The notes under the pieces: model-generated
Seen by the model: only the letters and a program-made list of their open reading frames with translations
Told to the model about the DNA's origin: nothing
The model's database searches: none
Program-made: the position numbers and the translations under genes
Assembly: GCF_009299505.1 (NCBI RefSeq)
Contig: NZ_WBSM01000014.1
Location: 1-64,000, forward strand
Direction: 5' to 3'
DNA: 64,000 nucleotides
DNA from: Bifidobacterium ramosum
Lineage (GTDB): Bacteria; Actinomycetota; Actinomycetes; Actinomycetales; Bifidobacteriaceae
Shown: in pieces, positions 8,003 to 16,908 of the stretch
How positions within the stretch are numbered: position 1 is the first letter of the stretch
How the letters are laid out: every line of letters begins with the position of its first letter

Positions 8003-9130
8003 ATGACTGAACAATCCCATCACGATCCCGCGGCGCTCGACAAGCTCACCGAGCCGTTCACCGTGCTGCCGAACGACAACCCGGCCTCCGATGCGAAGCG
8101 CAACGAACTCATCGACAAGCCGGCCTTCGGTCAGGTCTTCTCCGACAACATGGCCCACATGACCTGGACCAAGGGCGAAGGCTGGGGCGACCGCCGCATC
8201 GAGCCGTACGCGCCGCTGAAGATGGACCCGGGCGCATCCGTGCTGCACTACGCGCAGGAATGCTTCGAAGGCCTCAAGGCCTACCGTCACGCCGACGGCT
8301 CCACGTGGCTGTTCCGCCCGGACGCGAACGCCGAGCGTTTCCAGAACTCCGCCAAGCGCTTGTACCTGCCGGAACTGCCGATCGACGACTTCCTCGGCTC
8401 CGTGGCCGCGCTCGTCAAGCGCGACGTGAACTGGGTGCCGTCTCGCCGTGAGTACACGCTGTACATGCGTCCGTTCATGTTCGCCTCCGAGCCGTTCCTC
8501 GGCGTGCGCGCCCCGCAGGAGGTCGACTACTGCGTGATCGCCTCCCCGTCCGGCCCGTACTTCCCGGGCGGCGTGAAGCCGGTGAGCATCTGGGTCGAGG
8601 ACAAGTGGTTCCGCACCGGCCCTGGCGGCACCGGTTTCGCCAAGTGCGGCGGCAACTACGCGGCCTCCCTGCTCGGCGAATACACGGGCATCGCGAACGG
8701 CTGCGAGCAGGTGTGCTTCGTGGACGCCGCCACCAAGACCTACCTTGAGGAGCTCGGCGGCATGAACATGATGGTCGTGCACAAGGACGGCCATGTCGAG
8801 ACCCCGTCGCTGACCGGTAACATCCTGCCGGGCGTCACCCGCCGCTCGCTGATCCAGCTGCTGCAGGACGACGGCCACGACGTCGTCGAGACGATGATCG
8901 CGCTCGACCAGCTGCTCGAGGACATCAAGTCCGGCGAGGTCACCGAGGTGTTCGCCTGCGGCACCGCCGCCATCATCACCCCGATCGGCCGCTTCAAGTC
9001 CGAGAAGTTCGACGTGACCGTCGCCGACGGCGGCTCCGGCGAACTGACCGTGGCGCTGCGCAACCAGCTGCTCGGCATCCAGCTTGGCGAGATCGAGGAT
9101 CCGCACAACTGGATGTGGCGTGTATGCTGA
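8003..9130 (+). CDS. ilvE: Branched-chain amino acid aminotransferase
   Basis: 375-aa PLP enzyme of fold type IV, class II (eukaryote-like length). It carries out the last step of Leu, Ile and Val synthesis and the first step of their breakdown. Seen: YAQECFEGLKAYRH, FRPDANAERFQNSAKRL, the PLP lysine in GTGFAKCGGNYAASL (Lys214), LEELGGMNM, and the phosphate-binding loop FACGTAAIITPIG. ATG 8003 is chosen over in-frame upstream codons because homology begins there; its ribosome site (AAGAAG) is weak. It stands alone, with a terminator after it. Confidence 0.95.
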   Translation: MTEQSHHDPAALDKLTEPFTVLPNDNPASDAKRNELIDKPAFGQVFSDNMAHMTWTKGEGWGDRRIEPYAPLKMDPGASVLHYAQECFEGLKAYRHADGSTWLFRPDANAERFQNSAKRLYLPELPIDDFLGSVAALVKRDVNWVPSRREYTLYMRPFMFASEPFLGVRAPQEVDYCVIASPSGPYFPGGVKPVSIWVEDKWFRTGPGGTGFAKCGGNYAASLLGEYTGIANGCEQVCFVDAATKTYLEELGGMNMMVVHKDGHVETPSLTGNILPGVTRRSLIQLLQDDGHDVVETMIALDQLLEDIKSGEVTEVFACGTAAIITPIGRFKSEKFDVTVADGGSGELTVALRNQLLGIQLGEIEDPHNWMWRVC

Positions 9131-9163
9131 TTGAGATTCGTTCTCATTAACGAGTGATGAGGG

Positions 9164-9199
9164 ACCCTTGCGGATAGTGATATTCGCAAGGGTTCTTTT
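9164..9199 (+). terminator. Rho-independent terminator of ilvE
   Basis: ACCCTTGCG (9164-9172) pairs with CGCAAGGGT (9185-9193), followed by TCTTTT. Confidence 0.8.
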
Positions 9200-9264
9200 C
9201 ATATTCGGTACGGTGACGGTCGGCCGTAATTTTTTTTAACATTGACTTTCTATGCTGGCCGATT

Positions 9265-11151
9265 GTGTCTGAGAACAATGGTGAGAAGAAGGATATAAGC
9301 GGCCGTCTGCGGCCGTTCGCCGATGCGGTGATGACGTCGTGGCGGACAAGTGTGTATGCGTTGCGCAGGCGGCCGGCGCGTACGGTGGCGATGTGGCTGT
9401 CGATGCTGGTGATGATGGCGATGCCGTCGTTGCAGGTGTGGCTGATCGGCTGGGCGTGCGGACCGGACGGGCTTGGTTCCGGTAGCGAGCTTGGCGCCGG
9501 ACGGTTCGCGGTGATCCTCGTGGTGCTGACGGTGGGCGCGGTGTTGATGTCGGTGTCGTCGTCGCTGGCGCAGAACATGCGTGATCTGTTGCAGGAGCCG
9601 TTGATGGCCGAATACCAGTCCGACCTGACCGACGCGCTGGCAGGTCTGACCCCGGCGCAGACGTTGGATGACGAGGTGACGACGCAGGTGCGTGCGGCGC
9701 GTGACGCGATCCCGTACAACGTGGCCTCGCAGGCTGCGGACGCGACTTCGGTGGTCGGCGCGCTCGTGTCGATGGTCATGCTGGCCGGCTCTTTGTGGCA
9801 TATGCATCCGCTGGCCGCGGTCATGATCGCGTTGGCGATGATCCCCGAGCTGCTGGCGCAGTTCGGCGTGGAGAAGCTCACGAACGAACTGTGGCCGAAG
9901 CGCGGCCGGGAGTCGCGTCGCGCGAATTATTTCGAGCGACTGTTGGATTATCCGCCGTCGAGCACGGAGATCGCGGCCACGGCCGGCTCGTTCGGCATCC
10001 CCGAACAGGCTCGCGTTCGCTATTTCAACATGGCGGGCATGTGGGAGCGGATCTCGTGGCGCACGGTGCAGCTGACCGGCATCAGCTCGCTTGTGTTCGC
10101 GTTGCTGACCGGCGGCGCGTTCTGGCTGATATTGACGTCCGGCCGTGCGTCTTCGGCGAGCATCCCGGCCGCGCTGGTGGGTATCATGACCGGTTTGTCG
10201 GTGACGCGTACCACGGGCGAGGCGTTCGGCAACCTCATGGCGTCCACGCCGATGATCCTCGCCTACGAGCGGCTCATGAACCTGCTGCACGCGAACCCAG
10301 AGATTCCCGTGACTCCTGCGTCGGCCGGTTCGGTCGGCGTGCACGTGGAGCATCTGACCTACGCGTATCCGATTGCCGCGAAGGACGACGACGAGTCGGA
10401 CGGTGGCGGTGATGCCGTGGAGGATGACGACAAGCCGGTGCCGGCCGTCCAGTCTCCGGCGTTGGACGACGTGTCGTTGAACGTCGAACCGGGATCGATC
10501 GTCGCGCTGGTGGGCGAGAACGGGTCGGGCAAGACCACGCTCGTTAAACTCATCGCCGGCATCCTCGATGCGCCGGACGGCGCTGTCGCACTGACTGCCG
10601 GCACGGCCGATGACAATCGTCGTGTCTTGCGTTCGTGGGCCGATCGGCTGGGCGCGTCAAGCATGGTGTTCCAGGACTTCACGCATATCGAGGTGACCGT
10701 GCGCGAGTTCATCGACCCCGCATCCCGTCACACGGACGACGAACTGCGCGACGGTCTGCAACTCGCCCGCGCCCTCGACATCGTGACCGGACTGCCGGGC
10801 GGGCTGGATGCGCAGCTCGGCCAGGAATGGGGCGGTGTGGGCTTGTCGGGCGGCCAATGGCAGCGTCTCGCGCTGGTGCGCACGTTCCTGTCCGGCAAAC
10901 CGTTGTGGATACTGGACGAGCCGACCGCCGCGGTGGACGCGACCGCCGAGGCCGCGATCTACCATGACCTGATCGCCAACCGGCCGTCCGGCGTCACCGT
11001 GATCGTCATCAGCCACCGGCCACGCGTCCTGACCACCATGGACCGGATCATCGTCCTCGACCACGGCCACATCGGCGAAACCGGCACCTACCGTCAGTTG
11101 GTCGACCGCAACGGTGCCTTCGCTCGGCTCGTCAACGACAGTCTCGAATAG
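9265..11151 (+). CDS. ABC exporter half-transporter (fused membrane and ATPase domains)
   Basis: 628 aa. The membrane domain spans about residues 35-330, then the ATPase: Walker A GENGSGKTT (about 417), signature GLSGGQWQR (about 526), Walker B LWILDEPTAAVD (about 547) and H-switch VISHRP. Odd feature: an acidic loop KDDDESDGGGDAVEDDDK (about residues 372-390) is inserted early in the ATPase domain. The GTG start has no ribosome site; TATGCT at 9251-9256 lies 8 bases before it, so the mRNA may be leaderless. Only one half-transporter is encoded, so it probably works as a homodimer. Substrate unknown. Confidence 0.88.
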   Translation: MSENNGEKKDISGRLRPFADAVMTSWRTSVYALRRRPARTVAMWLSMLVMMAMPSLQVWLIGWACGPDGLGSGSELGAGRFAVILVVLTVGAVLMSVSSSLAQNMRDLLQEPLMAEYQSDLTDALAGLTPAQTLDDEVTTQVRAARDAIPYNVASQAADATSVVGALVSMVMLAGSLWHMHPLAAVMIALAMIPELLAQFGVEKLTNELWPKRGRESRRANYFERLLDYPPSSTEIAATAGSFGIPEQARVRYFNMAGMWERISWRTVQLTGISSLVFALLTGGAFWLILTSGRASSASIPAALVGIMTGLSVTRTTGEAFGNLMASTPMILAYERLMNLLHANPEIPVTPASAGSVGVHVEHLTYAYPIAAKDDDESDGGGDAVEDDDKPVPAVQSPALDDVSLNVEPGSIVALVGENGSGKTTLVKLIAGILDAPDGAVALTAGTADDNRRVLRSWADRLGASSMVFQDFTHIEVTVREFIDPASRHTDDELRDGLQLARALDIVTGLPGGLDAQLGQEWGGVGLSGGQWQRLALVRTFLSGKPLWILDEPTAAVDATAEAAIYHDLIANRPSGVTVIVISHRPRVLTTMDRIIVLDHGHIGETGTYRQLVDRNGAFARLVNDSLE

Positions 11152-11246
11152 ATCGTCGCGCGATCATCACGTATGTCACGTACGTCACGCACGTCGAACC
11201 GGTCATCGTGCCTATACTGAGCTGACATTCGCAGCAAGGAGGTTCG

Positions 11247-12023
11247 ATGATGAACGATGCGATGACGAACGACAGTGGGATCGCCGGGCGATTCGCCGGC
11301 AAATACGCGGTGGTGACCGGCGGCGCGCGTGGCATCAGTTATGCATCCGCCGAACGCATGGCCGTGGAAGGACTGGCCGGCGTGATCCTGGCCGACCTCA
11401 ACGGCGAACAGGCGGAGCAGAGCGCGTCGGCGCTCGACGAACGATACGGGTGCAAGGCGTACGGCATCAAGGTCGACGTGGCCAAGCCGCACAGCGTCGA
11501 AGCGTTGTTCGCCCGCACCGGAGAACTGTTCCCGCGGTTGGATATTCTGGTCAACGGCGCCGGCGCCTGCCCGACCACGCCGATCGAGGATCTGGACGCC
11601 GATCAGTGGGACTGGTGCATGAACATCAACCTGCGTGGCGCCCACCTGTGCGTGCGCGAGGCGATCACAACCATGAAGCCGCAACGCTCCGGGGCGATCG
11701 TGAACATCGCCTCGTTGGCCGCGCGCATCGGCGGCATCGCCTCGTCGGTCAGCTACGCTGCGTCCAAGGGCGGTCTGTTGACCGCGACGCGCAGCTACGC
11801 GAAGCTGCTCGGCCAGTACGGCATCCGCGTGAACGCCGTCTGCCCGGGCGTGATCAACACGGCGATGACCGCCGGCACCGGCTACACCGCGGCCGGCATC
11901 CCGCTCGGACGTCTCGGCGAAACCGACGACGTGGCCGGCGTAATCGCGTTCCTCGCCAGCGACGACGCCTGCTACATCACCGGCCAGGGCATCGACGTCA
12001 ACGGCGGGGTTTACATGAACTGA
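11247..12023 (+). CDS. Short-chain dehydrogenase/reductase
   Basis: 258-aa classical SDR. Cofactor motif TGGARGIS near residues 24-31, NGAG near 108-111, catalytic Ser in IASLAARIG, YAASK (Tyr about 170), and a C-terminal ITGQGIDVNGGVYMN typical of FabG-like enzymes. An Asp after the second strand (LADLNGE) suggests NAD(H). AAGGAGG precedes ATG 11247. Substrate unknown; sugar-alcohol dehydrogenases share this pattern. Confidence 0.85.
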   Translation: MMNDAMTNDSGIAGRFAGKYAVVTGGARGISYASAERMAVEGLAGVILADLNGEQAEQSASALDERYGCKAYGIKVDVAKPHSVEALFARTGELFPRLDILVNGAGACPTTPIEDLDADQWDWCMNINLRGAHLCVREAITTMKPQRSGAIVNIASLAARIGGIASSVSYAASKGGLLTATRSYAKLLGQYGIRVNAVCPGVINTAMTAGTGYTAAGIPLGRLGETDDVAGVIAFLASDDACYITGQGIDVNGGVYMN

Positions 12024-12110
12024 GCAGTGGGGGTGTTGTTTGAAATAATGGCTGATGCGGAATGACAGAAATGCTGCGAGCGGTGCGTCCGCTAGTGCTA
12101 AGTGTGTCTC

Positions 12111-12160
12111 TCTCTTTTCTTAGCTACACTTATCGTGATAAGTGTAGCTAAGAAAAGAGA
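12111..12160. promoter_or_regulatory. 50-bp perfect palindrome in the fic promoter region
   Basis: Arms 12111-12134 and 12137-12160 are fully complementary around GT. The core is AGCTACACTTATC facing GATAAGTGTAGCT. The palindrome ends 5 bp before the GTG of the Fic protein, which carries its own winged helix, so an auto-operator is the natural reading. Confidence 0.7.
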
Positions 12161-12165
12161 AAACC

Positions 12166-13386
12166 GTGGATAATGACGAAGTGCTGAAGATTCCGGCTAC
12201 GATTTTGGAGCAGCACGTATGGCATATTGCGGATGACGCGCCGGTTTCTCGTTCTCGTCGTTCGCGAGACAATGACCAGTATGAGTCGACGATTCCCGCG
12301 ACTTTGGCGGATTGGAATTTTTCCATACCGACCTCCATCGCCGCTCAAGCTGAGGACGCGGCCACGGCATTGGCTCGATTCGACTCGTATTCTTCTTCGC
12401 GATTGGGGGAGGGGAATCATGTACTTGGTCCTATGAGTGCGGTTTTGCTGCGGACGGAGGCAACGTCGTCGTCGCAGATCGAGCATCTGACGGTTGGCGC
12501 GAAGAATCTTGCCCTCGAAACCATTCATGAAGGAACGAGCGGCAATGCGGCTATCGTAGTGGGCAATGTGCGGGCCATGGAGGCTGCGCTCGAACTTGGC
12601 CGGTATATGGACGAGCAGCATGTGTTGGCAATGCATCGTGCGTTGCTGCTTGCTCAACCGGGATGGGAAGAACAGGCCGGGCAATATCGTACCGGGCTGG
12701 TGTGGGTCGGTACTGATTCATACAGTCCGAGAGGCGCGTCCCATGTAGCTCCGCAGCCGGAACGGGTCGGTGATGCGATGGCGGATCTGGTGCGGTTCAT
12801 TGGCAGAGACGATCTGCCGGTAGTGGTGCAGTGCGCCATCGCCCATGCCCAGTTCGAGACGATTCATCCGTTCGCGGATGGCAATGGTCGACGCGGAAGG
12901 GCATTGGTGCACGCGATCCTGCGCAATAAAGGTCTTGTCCGCACTACGACTCCACCGGTTTCCGCTGGTTTGCTGCGTGACACCGAAGCATATTTCAACG
13001 CGCTGACGGCCTTTCGTAAAGGTGATGCGGCTCCCATCGTGGAATCGTTCGTGGAGGCGTGTCTGTTTGCGGCGGCGAGCGGACGGCAACTGATCGATGA
13101 TCTGGTCGATCAGCTTGATACCGCGAAATCGGCATTGCGAGGAGTGCGCTCGGATTCTCCGGTGTGGCGAATCGTACCTCAGCTGATTGCCCAGCCCATC
13201 GTTACGACGGCGTATCTGTGCGATTCGCTTGGGTTAAGCAAGCCGCAGGCAGAGCGCGCGGTAAAACGTCTCGAAGAAGCCGGGGTACTGACGCGACGTG
13301 GTGGAGCACGTCGTAATGTCATCTGGGAGCATCGCGGAATTCTCGATGTCCTGGACGAGTACGCCGCCGGTCTGAGGAGAGGGTGA
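12166..13386 (+). CDS. Fic-domain protein (AMPylase type) with C-terminal winged helix
   Basis: 406 aa. The catalytic Fic motif HPFADGNGRRGR is complete (about residues 234-245). An N-terminal domain carries SSSQIEHL (about 101-108), matching the S-x-x-x-E inhibitory helix of class II Fic enzymes, so activity is probably self-inhibited. The C-terminus (about 349-395) is a winged helix: LCDSLGLSKPQAERAVKRLEEAGVL. Known relatives AMPylate proteins from ATP; the target here is unknown. No separate antitoxin gene is seen. GTG 12166 lies just after the large palindrome. Confidence 0.88.
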   Translation: MDNDEVLKIPATILEQHVWHIADDAPVSRSRRSRDNDQYESTIPATLADWNFSIPTSIAAQAEDAATALARFDSYSSSRLGEGNHVLGPMSAVLLRTEATSSSQIEHLTVGAKNLALETIHEGTSGNAAIVVGNVRAMEAALELGRYMDEQHVLAMHRALLLAQPGWEEQAGQYRTGLVWVGTDSYSPRGASHVAPQPERVGDAMADLVRFIGRDDLPVVVQCAIAHAQFETIHPFADGNGRRGRALVHAILRNKGLVRTTTPPVSAGLLRDTEAYFNALTAFRKGDAAPIVESFVEACLFAAASGRQLIDDLVDQLDTAKSALRGVRSDSPVWRIVPQLIAQPIVTTAYLCDSLGLSKPQAERAVKRLEEAGVLTRRGGARRNVIWEHRGILDVLDEYAAGLRRG

Positions 13387-13968
13387 GTAATGTTTCCAAA
13401 GTTTATGACAGCTGCTATGTTGTCCATGAATGCCCCGGATCGTCACTCATGCGAAACATCATGAAACCCCGGGGATTTCTCGTTATTCAGTATTAGTGGG
13501 CGTGATATTAGCTTGTAGCCTAATCGCGTCGGCGTGTTCTTCGCGAAGTCTCTCCACTCATTCATCGGTTTCTTGTCGAATAAAGCGGGAAGAGATGCCG
13601 GGGGAATACCCCCGGCAACTTGGAACCTCACCCTTACGGGACAAAGCATATTCATTGTGACAAAACAGTTTATGTTACGCAAGTCGGGAATAACGAACGT
13701 AATCTGCTCAATATCCGATGACTGGGTAACCCCTTGCTGGTTTGAAGGGTTGATTCGTTGATTTCTGCAAGCTTCGTCAGTTGTGTTTTCGTTGCAATGA
13801 AGCTGTTCTGGTGACGCTCACGAGATTCGTTAATTGCCGTCGATTTCGCTGTTCTCCGCGGCCATTGTGTCCCGGTTGTGTCCGCATCGGTTCCAGTGCC
13901 CCCCAGTCGAATGCGACATAATGACTGAGGAGCACTGGAACCGGCGACGAGGCATTCATTCGGACCGC
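13387..13968. other. Gene-poor, AT-richer stretch
   Basis: No convincing gene. A short frame at 13430-13660 reads VILACSLIASACSS, lipobox-like, but has no ribosome site and then loses protein character. A hairpin GCCGGGGG/CCCCCGGC lies near 13594-13618. GGTTCCAGTGC (13889-13899) and GCACTGGAACC (13932-13942) belong to an imperfect 20-bp inverted repeat before the 3' end of the ABC gene. Base composition is clearly less GC-rich than the neighbours, suggesting an insertion or old remnant. Confidence 0.5.
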
Positions 13969-14856
13969 TCATGCGAAACGCAGCCGGTGCGAGGCCCTCC
14001 ATCGCTGCCCGGTTCGCTCTACGTGTAGCGGGACGCCGAACATCGATTCGAGACGTTCGTCGATAAGTCCTTCGTCAAGTGGTCCGGTGAACGTGATGGT
14101 TCCCGGTGTCGTGTTGCCGTCAAGTGTGGCGTAGATGCGCGGATGCGTGTCGAGGTATGTCATGCACTCGTGTTCCATCATTCGGCCCATCATCGCGATA
14201 TGGTCGAATCCGGCGGGGATGTCCTCCACCCGATGCGTGACGAGTGGCATCGTGCGCTCGTCCCCTCGCGAGGCCAGCGCCGACAGTTCTCGCAACACCG
14301 TTTCACGGCCACCCAGATCAAGGCCGGTGGTCGGTTCATCGAAGATCAGGAGATCCGCCGGCGAGACGAGCGCGCGGGAGATCATCACCCTCGTGCGCTC
14401 GCCTTCGGACAGGTTGCGCCACTGTTTGCCGGTCAGATATGCGATGTCGAGTCGGCGCATCATCGCGTACGCCTTCTCGTATGCCTCGTCGGCCGAATCC
14501 TTCGTTCCTCGTGGAATCCCCGAGGCGACGACCGTGAGCGGGTTCATTCCCGACCCGATGTTGTGCCCGAACGCCGCAGAGACGATGGCTATGCGGGTGC
14601 GACGGCGCTCCGGGTCCGAGCCCGCGACTGTTCGGTCCCCGAAGACGCGCAGTCCGCCGACGTTGGGGTAGGTGCGCATCGCGATCATTTCCAGCAGTGT
14701 GGATTTTCCCACTCCGTTCGGTCCGAACAGCACCCATCGTCCGCCGGTGGCAATGGTGAGGTTCACGTCGGCAAGGATTAGCCGCCGATTGCGATAGTAG
14801 CCCACCGACCGGGCTAGTACCATTGCGTCGTGGGTTGTTTCGCCGAGCATGGTCAT
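13969..14856 (-). CDS. ABC transporter ATP-binding protein
   Basis: 295-aa lone ATPase: Walker A GPNGVGKST (about residues 40-48), signature NLSEGERTR (variant, about 150), Walker B LLIFDEPTTGLD (about 167), switch VTHRVEDIP. The C-terminal extension of about 90 aa resembles YlmA/ModF-like soluble ATPases. No ABC membrane partner is next to it. Its ATG overlaps the stop of the broken permease gene (ATGA at 14853-14856), so it is the last gene of a TetR-permease-ATPase unit. Confidence 0.85.
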   Translation of the reverse strand: MTMLGETTHDAMVLARSVGYYRNRRLILADVNLTIATGGRWVLFGPNGVGKSTLLEMIAMRTYPNVGGLRVFGDRTVAGSDPERRRTRIAIVSAAFGHNIGSGMNPLTVVASGIPRGTKDSADEAYEKAYAMMRRLDIAYLTGKQWRNLSEGERTRVMISRALVSPADLLIFDEPTTGLDLGGRETVLRELSALASRGDERTMPLVTHRVEDIPAGFDHIAMMGRMMEHECMTYLDTHPRIYATLDGNTTPGTITFTGPLDEGLIDERLESMFGVPLHVERTGQRWRASHRLRFA

Positions 14857-16100
14857 TGCCCCACTTCCATATTCCGTCCGATGATGATGCCGATGGCGGT
14901 CTGTGCGACGGCCAGTACGGCCAGCATGATGAGCACCGTCCGCCATCCCGAGGTGATGTCGTAGATCGTTCCGGCCAACATGGGACCGACCGCGGCGAGC
15001 AGGTATCCGACGCATTGAGCCATGCCCGACAGTTGCGTCGTCTCCTCGGTGGTCGAGGTCTTCAATCCGATCAATGAGAGTGCCACGACCAGAGAGCATC
15101 CCGAGCCGATGCTGGTGACGATGATCCACAGCAGATCAAGCCGCGGCGCGAATGCCAGTCCGAGCGCGCCGATGGCCAATGGCACGCTGGCGACGACAAC
15201 GGCGGCGACCTGGCTGTCGCCCTTCAGCAGCACGGGGATGAGCAGTCCCATGACGATGCCGACGAGCTGGAAGACCGCCAGATGCCAGCCGGTCCGGTCG
15301 GCGGGCACGCCGAAGGAGACCTCGATGGTGGGCAGCCAGGTGACGCACACGTAATAGTTCACGGATTGCAGCCCCATGAACAGGGCGACGGCCCATGCCT
15401 CCGGCCTTTTCCACATGGAGACTCGGAGTCGGGTCTCCGATGCCGTACTCCGTCGGCTGCGGGGCTGCGCATCGGCGGCGGTCTTCGCAGCCGGGGTCGT
15501 CCTTCGCGCATTCGCCCGTGAACGCCACAGCTATAGCAGCGTGACGATTCCGGCGGGAACGGCCCAGATGCCGAGCGTGCCCCGCCATCCGATCGCATCG
15601 GACAGGGGCAATGTCGCGGCCGAAGCGAACGCGGCCATGCCGGTCATACATGCGGAGTAGATGCCGGTGGCCAGTGATGTGCGACCGGGATGGTCGCGTT
15701 TGACTATGGCCGGCACCAGAACGTTGCCCACCGCGATCGAACAGCCGATGACAAGCGTGCCGACCCACAGTCCGGTGGTGCCGCACGTCGAACGGATCAC
15801 GATGCCGATCGTCAGGAACGCCATCGCGGCCAGCACGGTCCGTTCGATGCCGAGGCGTTCGGCGGCGCGGTGCACCATCGGGGAAACGACGGCGAACGCG
15901 AGGATGGGCAACGAGCCGAGCAGCCCCTGCATCGTCGCGTTGAGATGTTCGGACGCCCCTATCCACGGCAGCAGCGGGCCGACGGACGTGAGTGGGGCGC
16001 GCAGGTTCAGCGCGACGACGAAGACCAATGCGGTCAGTATCGATGCGGCGAATCGCGATGCCGACGAGGGGATGGGATGATGTTCTGTTATCTGTTCCAT
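14853..16100 (-). pseudogene. CynX/NimT-type MFS permease interrupted by an in-frame TAG
   Basis: Two pieces in one frame make a 12-helix permease of about 415 codons. The N-terminal half (16100-15534) runs MEQITEHHPIPSSA to PAGIVTLL, then TAG at 15531-15533; reading continues LWRSRANARRTT to the next ATG at 15416 (MWKRPEAWAVALFMG) and on to NMEVGQ. The broken codon lies at the start of the charged central loop (before TGG), as expected for a point change. CynX-type proteins move cyanate, nitroimidazoles or other small anions. A sequencing error is possible. Confidence 0.8.
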
Positions 16101-16171
16101 GATGATTGACTAGATGGTTGAGAGTATCCGTGTGATGATGCCGTTGATGCGTATGGGTGGGAGGATGGCCG

Positions 16172-16717
16172 TCATCGCCCGCCGGGAATACGCGCGGCGA
16201 TGGCGTTGAGGTTTTCGGCGACCGCCGCGATGATCTCGTCGTCGCTTTGTCCGCCCTCCAGCTTGAGCAGTCCGAGTGAGTGGAGCGCACCGGCTATGGA
16301 GAAGACGGCGGCGATGCGCTCGTGCTCGTTCGCCGCATGGGCGGAATACCGTTCGACGAGCATCGACTCGATCTTGCGGAACATGACTTCGGGGCGGTCG
16401 CCGAACAGGATGCGCAAATCGTCGATCTGGCTGTCGACGGCCGGTCTCCAGCCGTTGAGGAACGCGAGCGGATCGGACAGGATCTTGTCCTTGGCGGGGT
16501 AATGCTCCAGCATCGCGTCGATGGTTTCGTCCTCGAGTTTGTCGTTCAGGTCGTAGACGTCGAGGTAATGCTTGTAGAACGTGCTCGGGTTGACGAGCGC
16601 AAGGTCGCAGATGTCCTTGACCTTGACCTTCGATGCCGGAACTCCCGATGCCCGCAGGCGCAGAAACGCCTCGCGGATCGCCTTGCGGGTCTTGACGATG
16701 CGTAGATCGGTCATCAT
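16172..16717 (-). CDS. TetR/AcrR-family regulator
   Basis: 181 aa. N-terminal HTH: TRKAIREAFLRLRAS, VKVKDICDLALVNPSTFYKHYLDVYDL (about residues 10-55); the C-terminal ligand domain is not recognisable. AAAGGGG precedes the ATG at 16717. It is divergent from the MFS exporter at 16909, with inverted repeats between, and lies upstream of the broken permease on its own strand; it probably represses both sides. Confidence 0.85.
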   Translation of the reverse strand: MMTDLRIVKTRKAIREAFLRLRASGVPASKVKVKDICDLALVNPSTFYKHYLDVYDLNDKLEDETIDAMLEHYPAKDKILSDPLAFLNGWRPAVDSQIDDLRILFGDRPEVMFRKIESMLVERYSAHAANEHERIAAVFSIAGALHSLGLLKLEGGQSDDEIIAAVAENLNAIAARIPGGR

Positions 16718-16777
16718 GCCCCTTTCGTCTGTTCATTTGTCGGTGGCGTCATTCCCTCGCCGACCATAAGCCGAGTG

Positions 16778-16809
16778 TTATGCGACGATTCGGGCAAATC
16801 GTCGCATAA
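16778..16809. promoter_or_regulatory. Candidate TetR operator
   Basis: TTATGCGACGATT (16778-16790) faces AATCGTCGCATAA (16797-16809), a perfect 13-bp inverted repeat with 6 bp between, in the divergent region. A further GTCGCATA occurs at 16820-16827. A second short repeat, GTTGA-ATAA-TCAAC, lies at 16870-16883. Confidence 0.55.
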
Positions 16810-16908
16810 GCGAGGAATGTCGCATATCGGTGGTTGCCGTCCGTTGCGTTTCGATAATAATTGATGCTCGTTGAATAATCAACAACTATTGTTTATCGGA
16901 GTATTATT

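Noticed and set aside
12166..13386. Toxin-antitoxin operon around the Fic gene
   Set aside because: No small antitoxin frame lies on either side, and the protein carries its own inhibitory motif.
13430..13660. Possible small lipoprotein (LIASAC lipobox-like)
   Set aside because: No ribosome site, basic N-region absent, and the sequence after the cysteine has no consistent codon bias.
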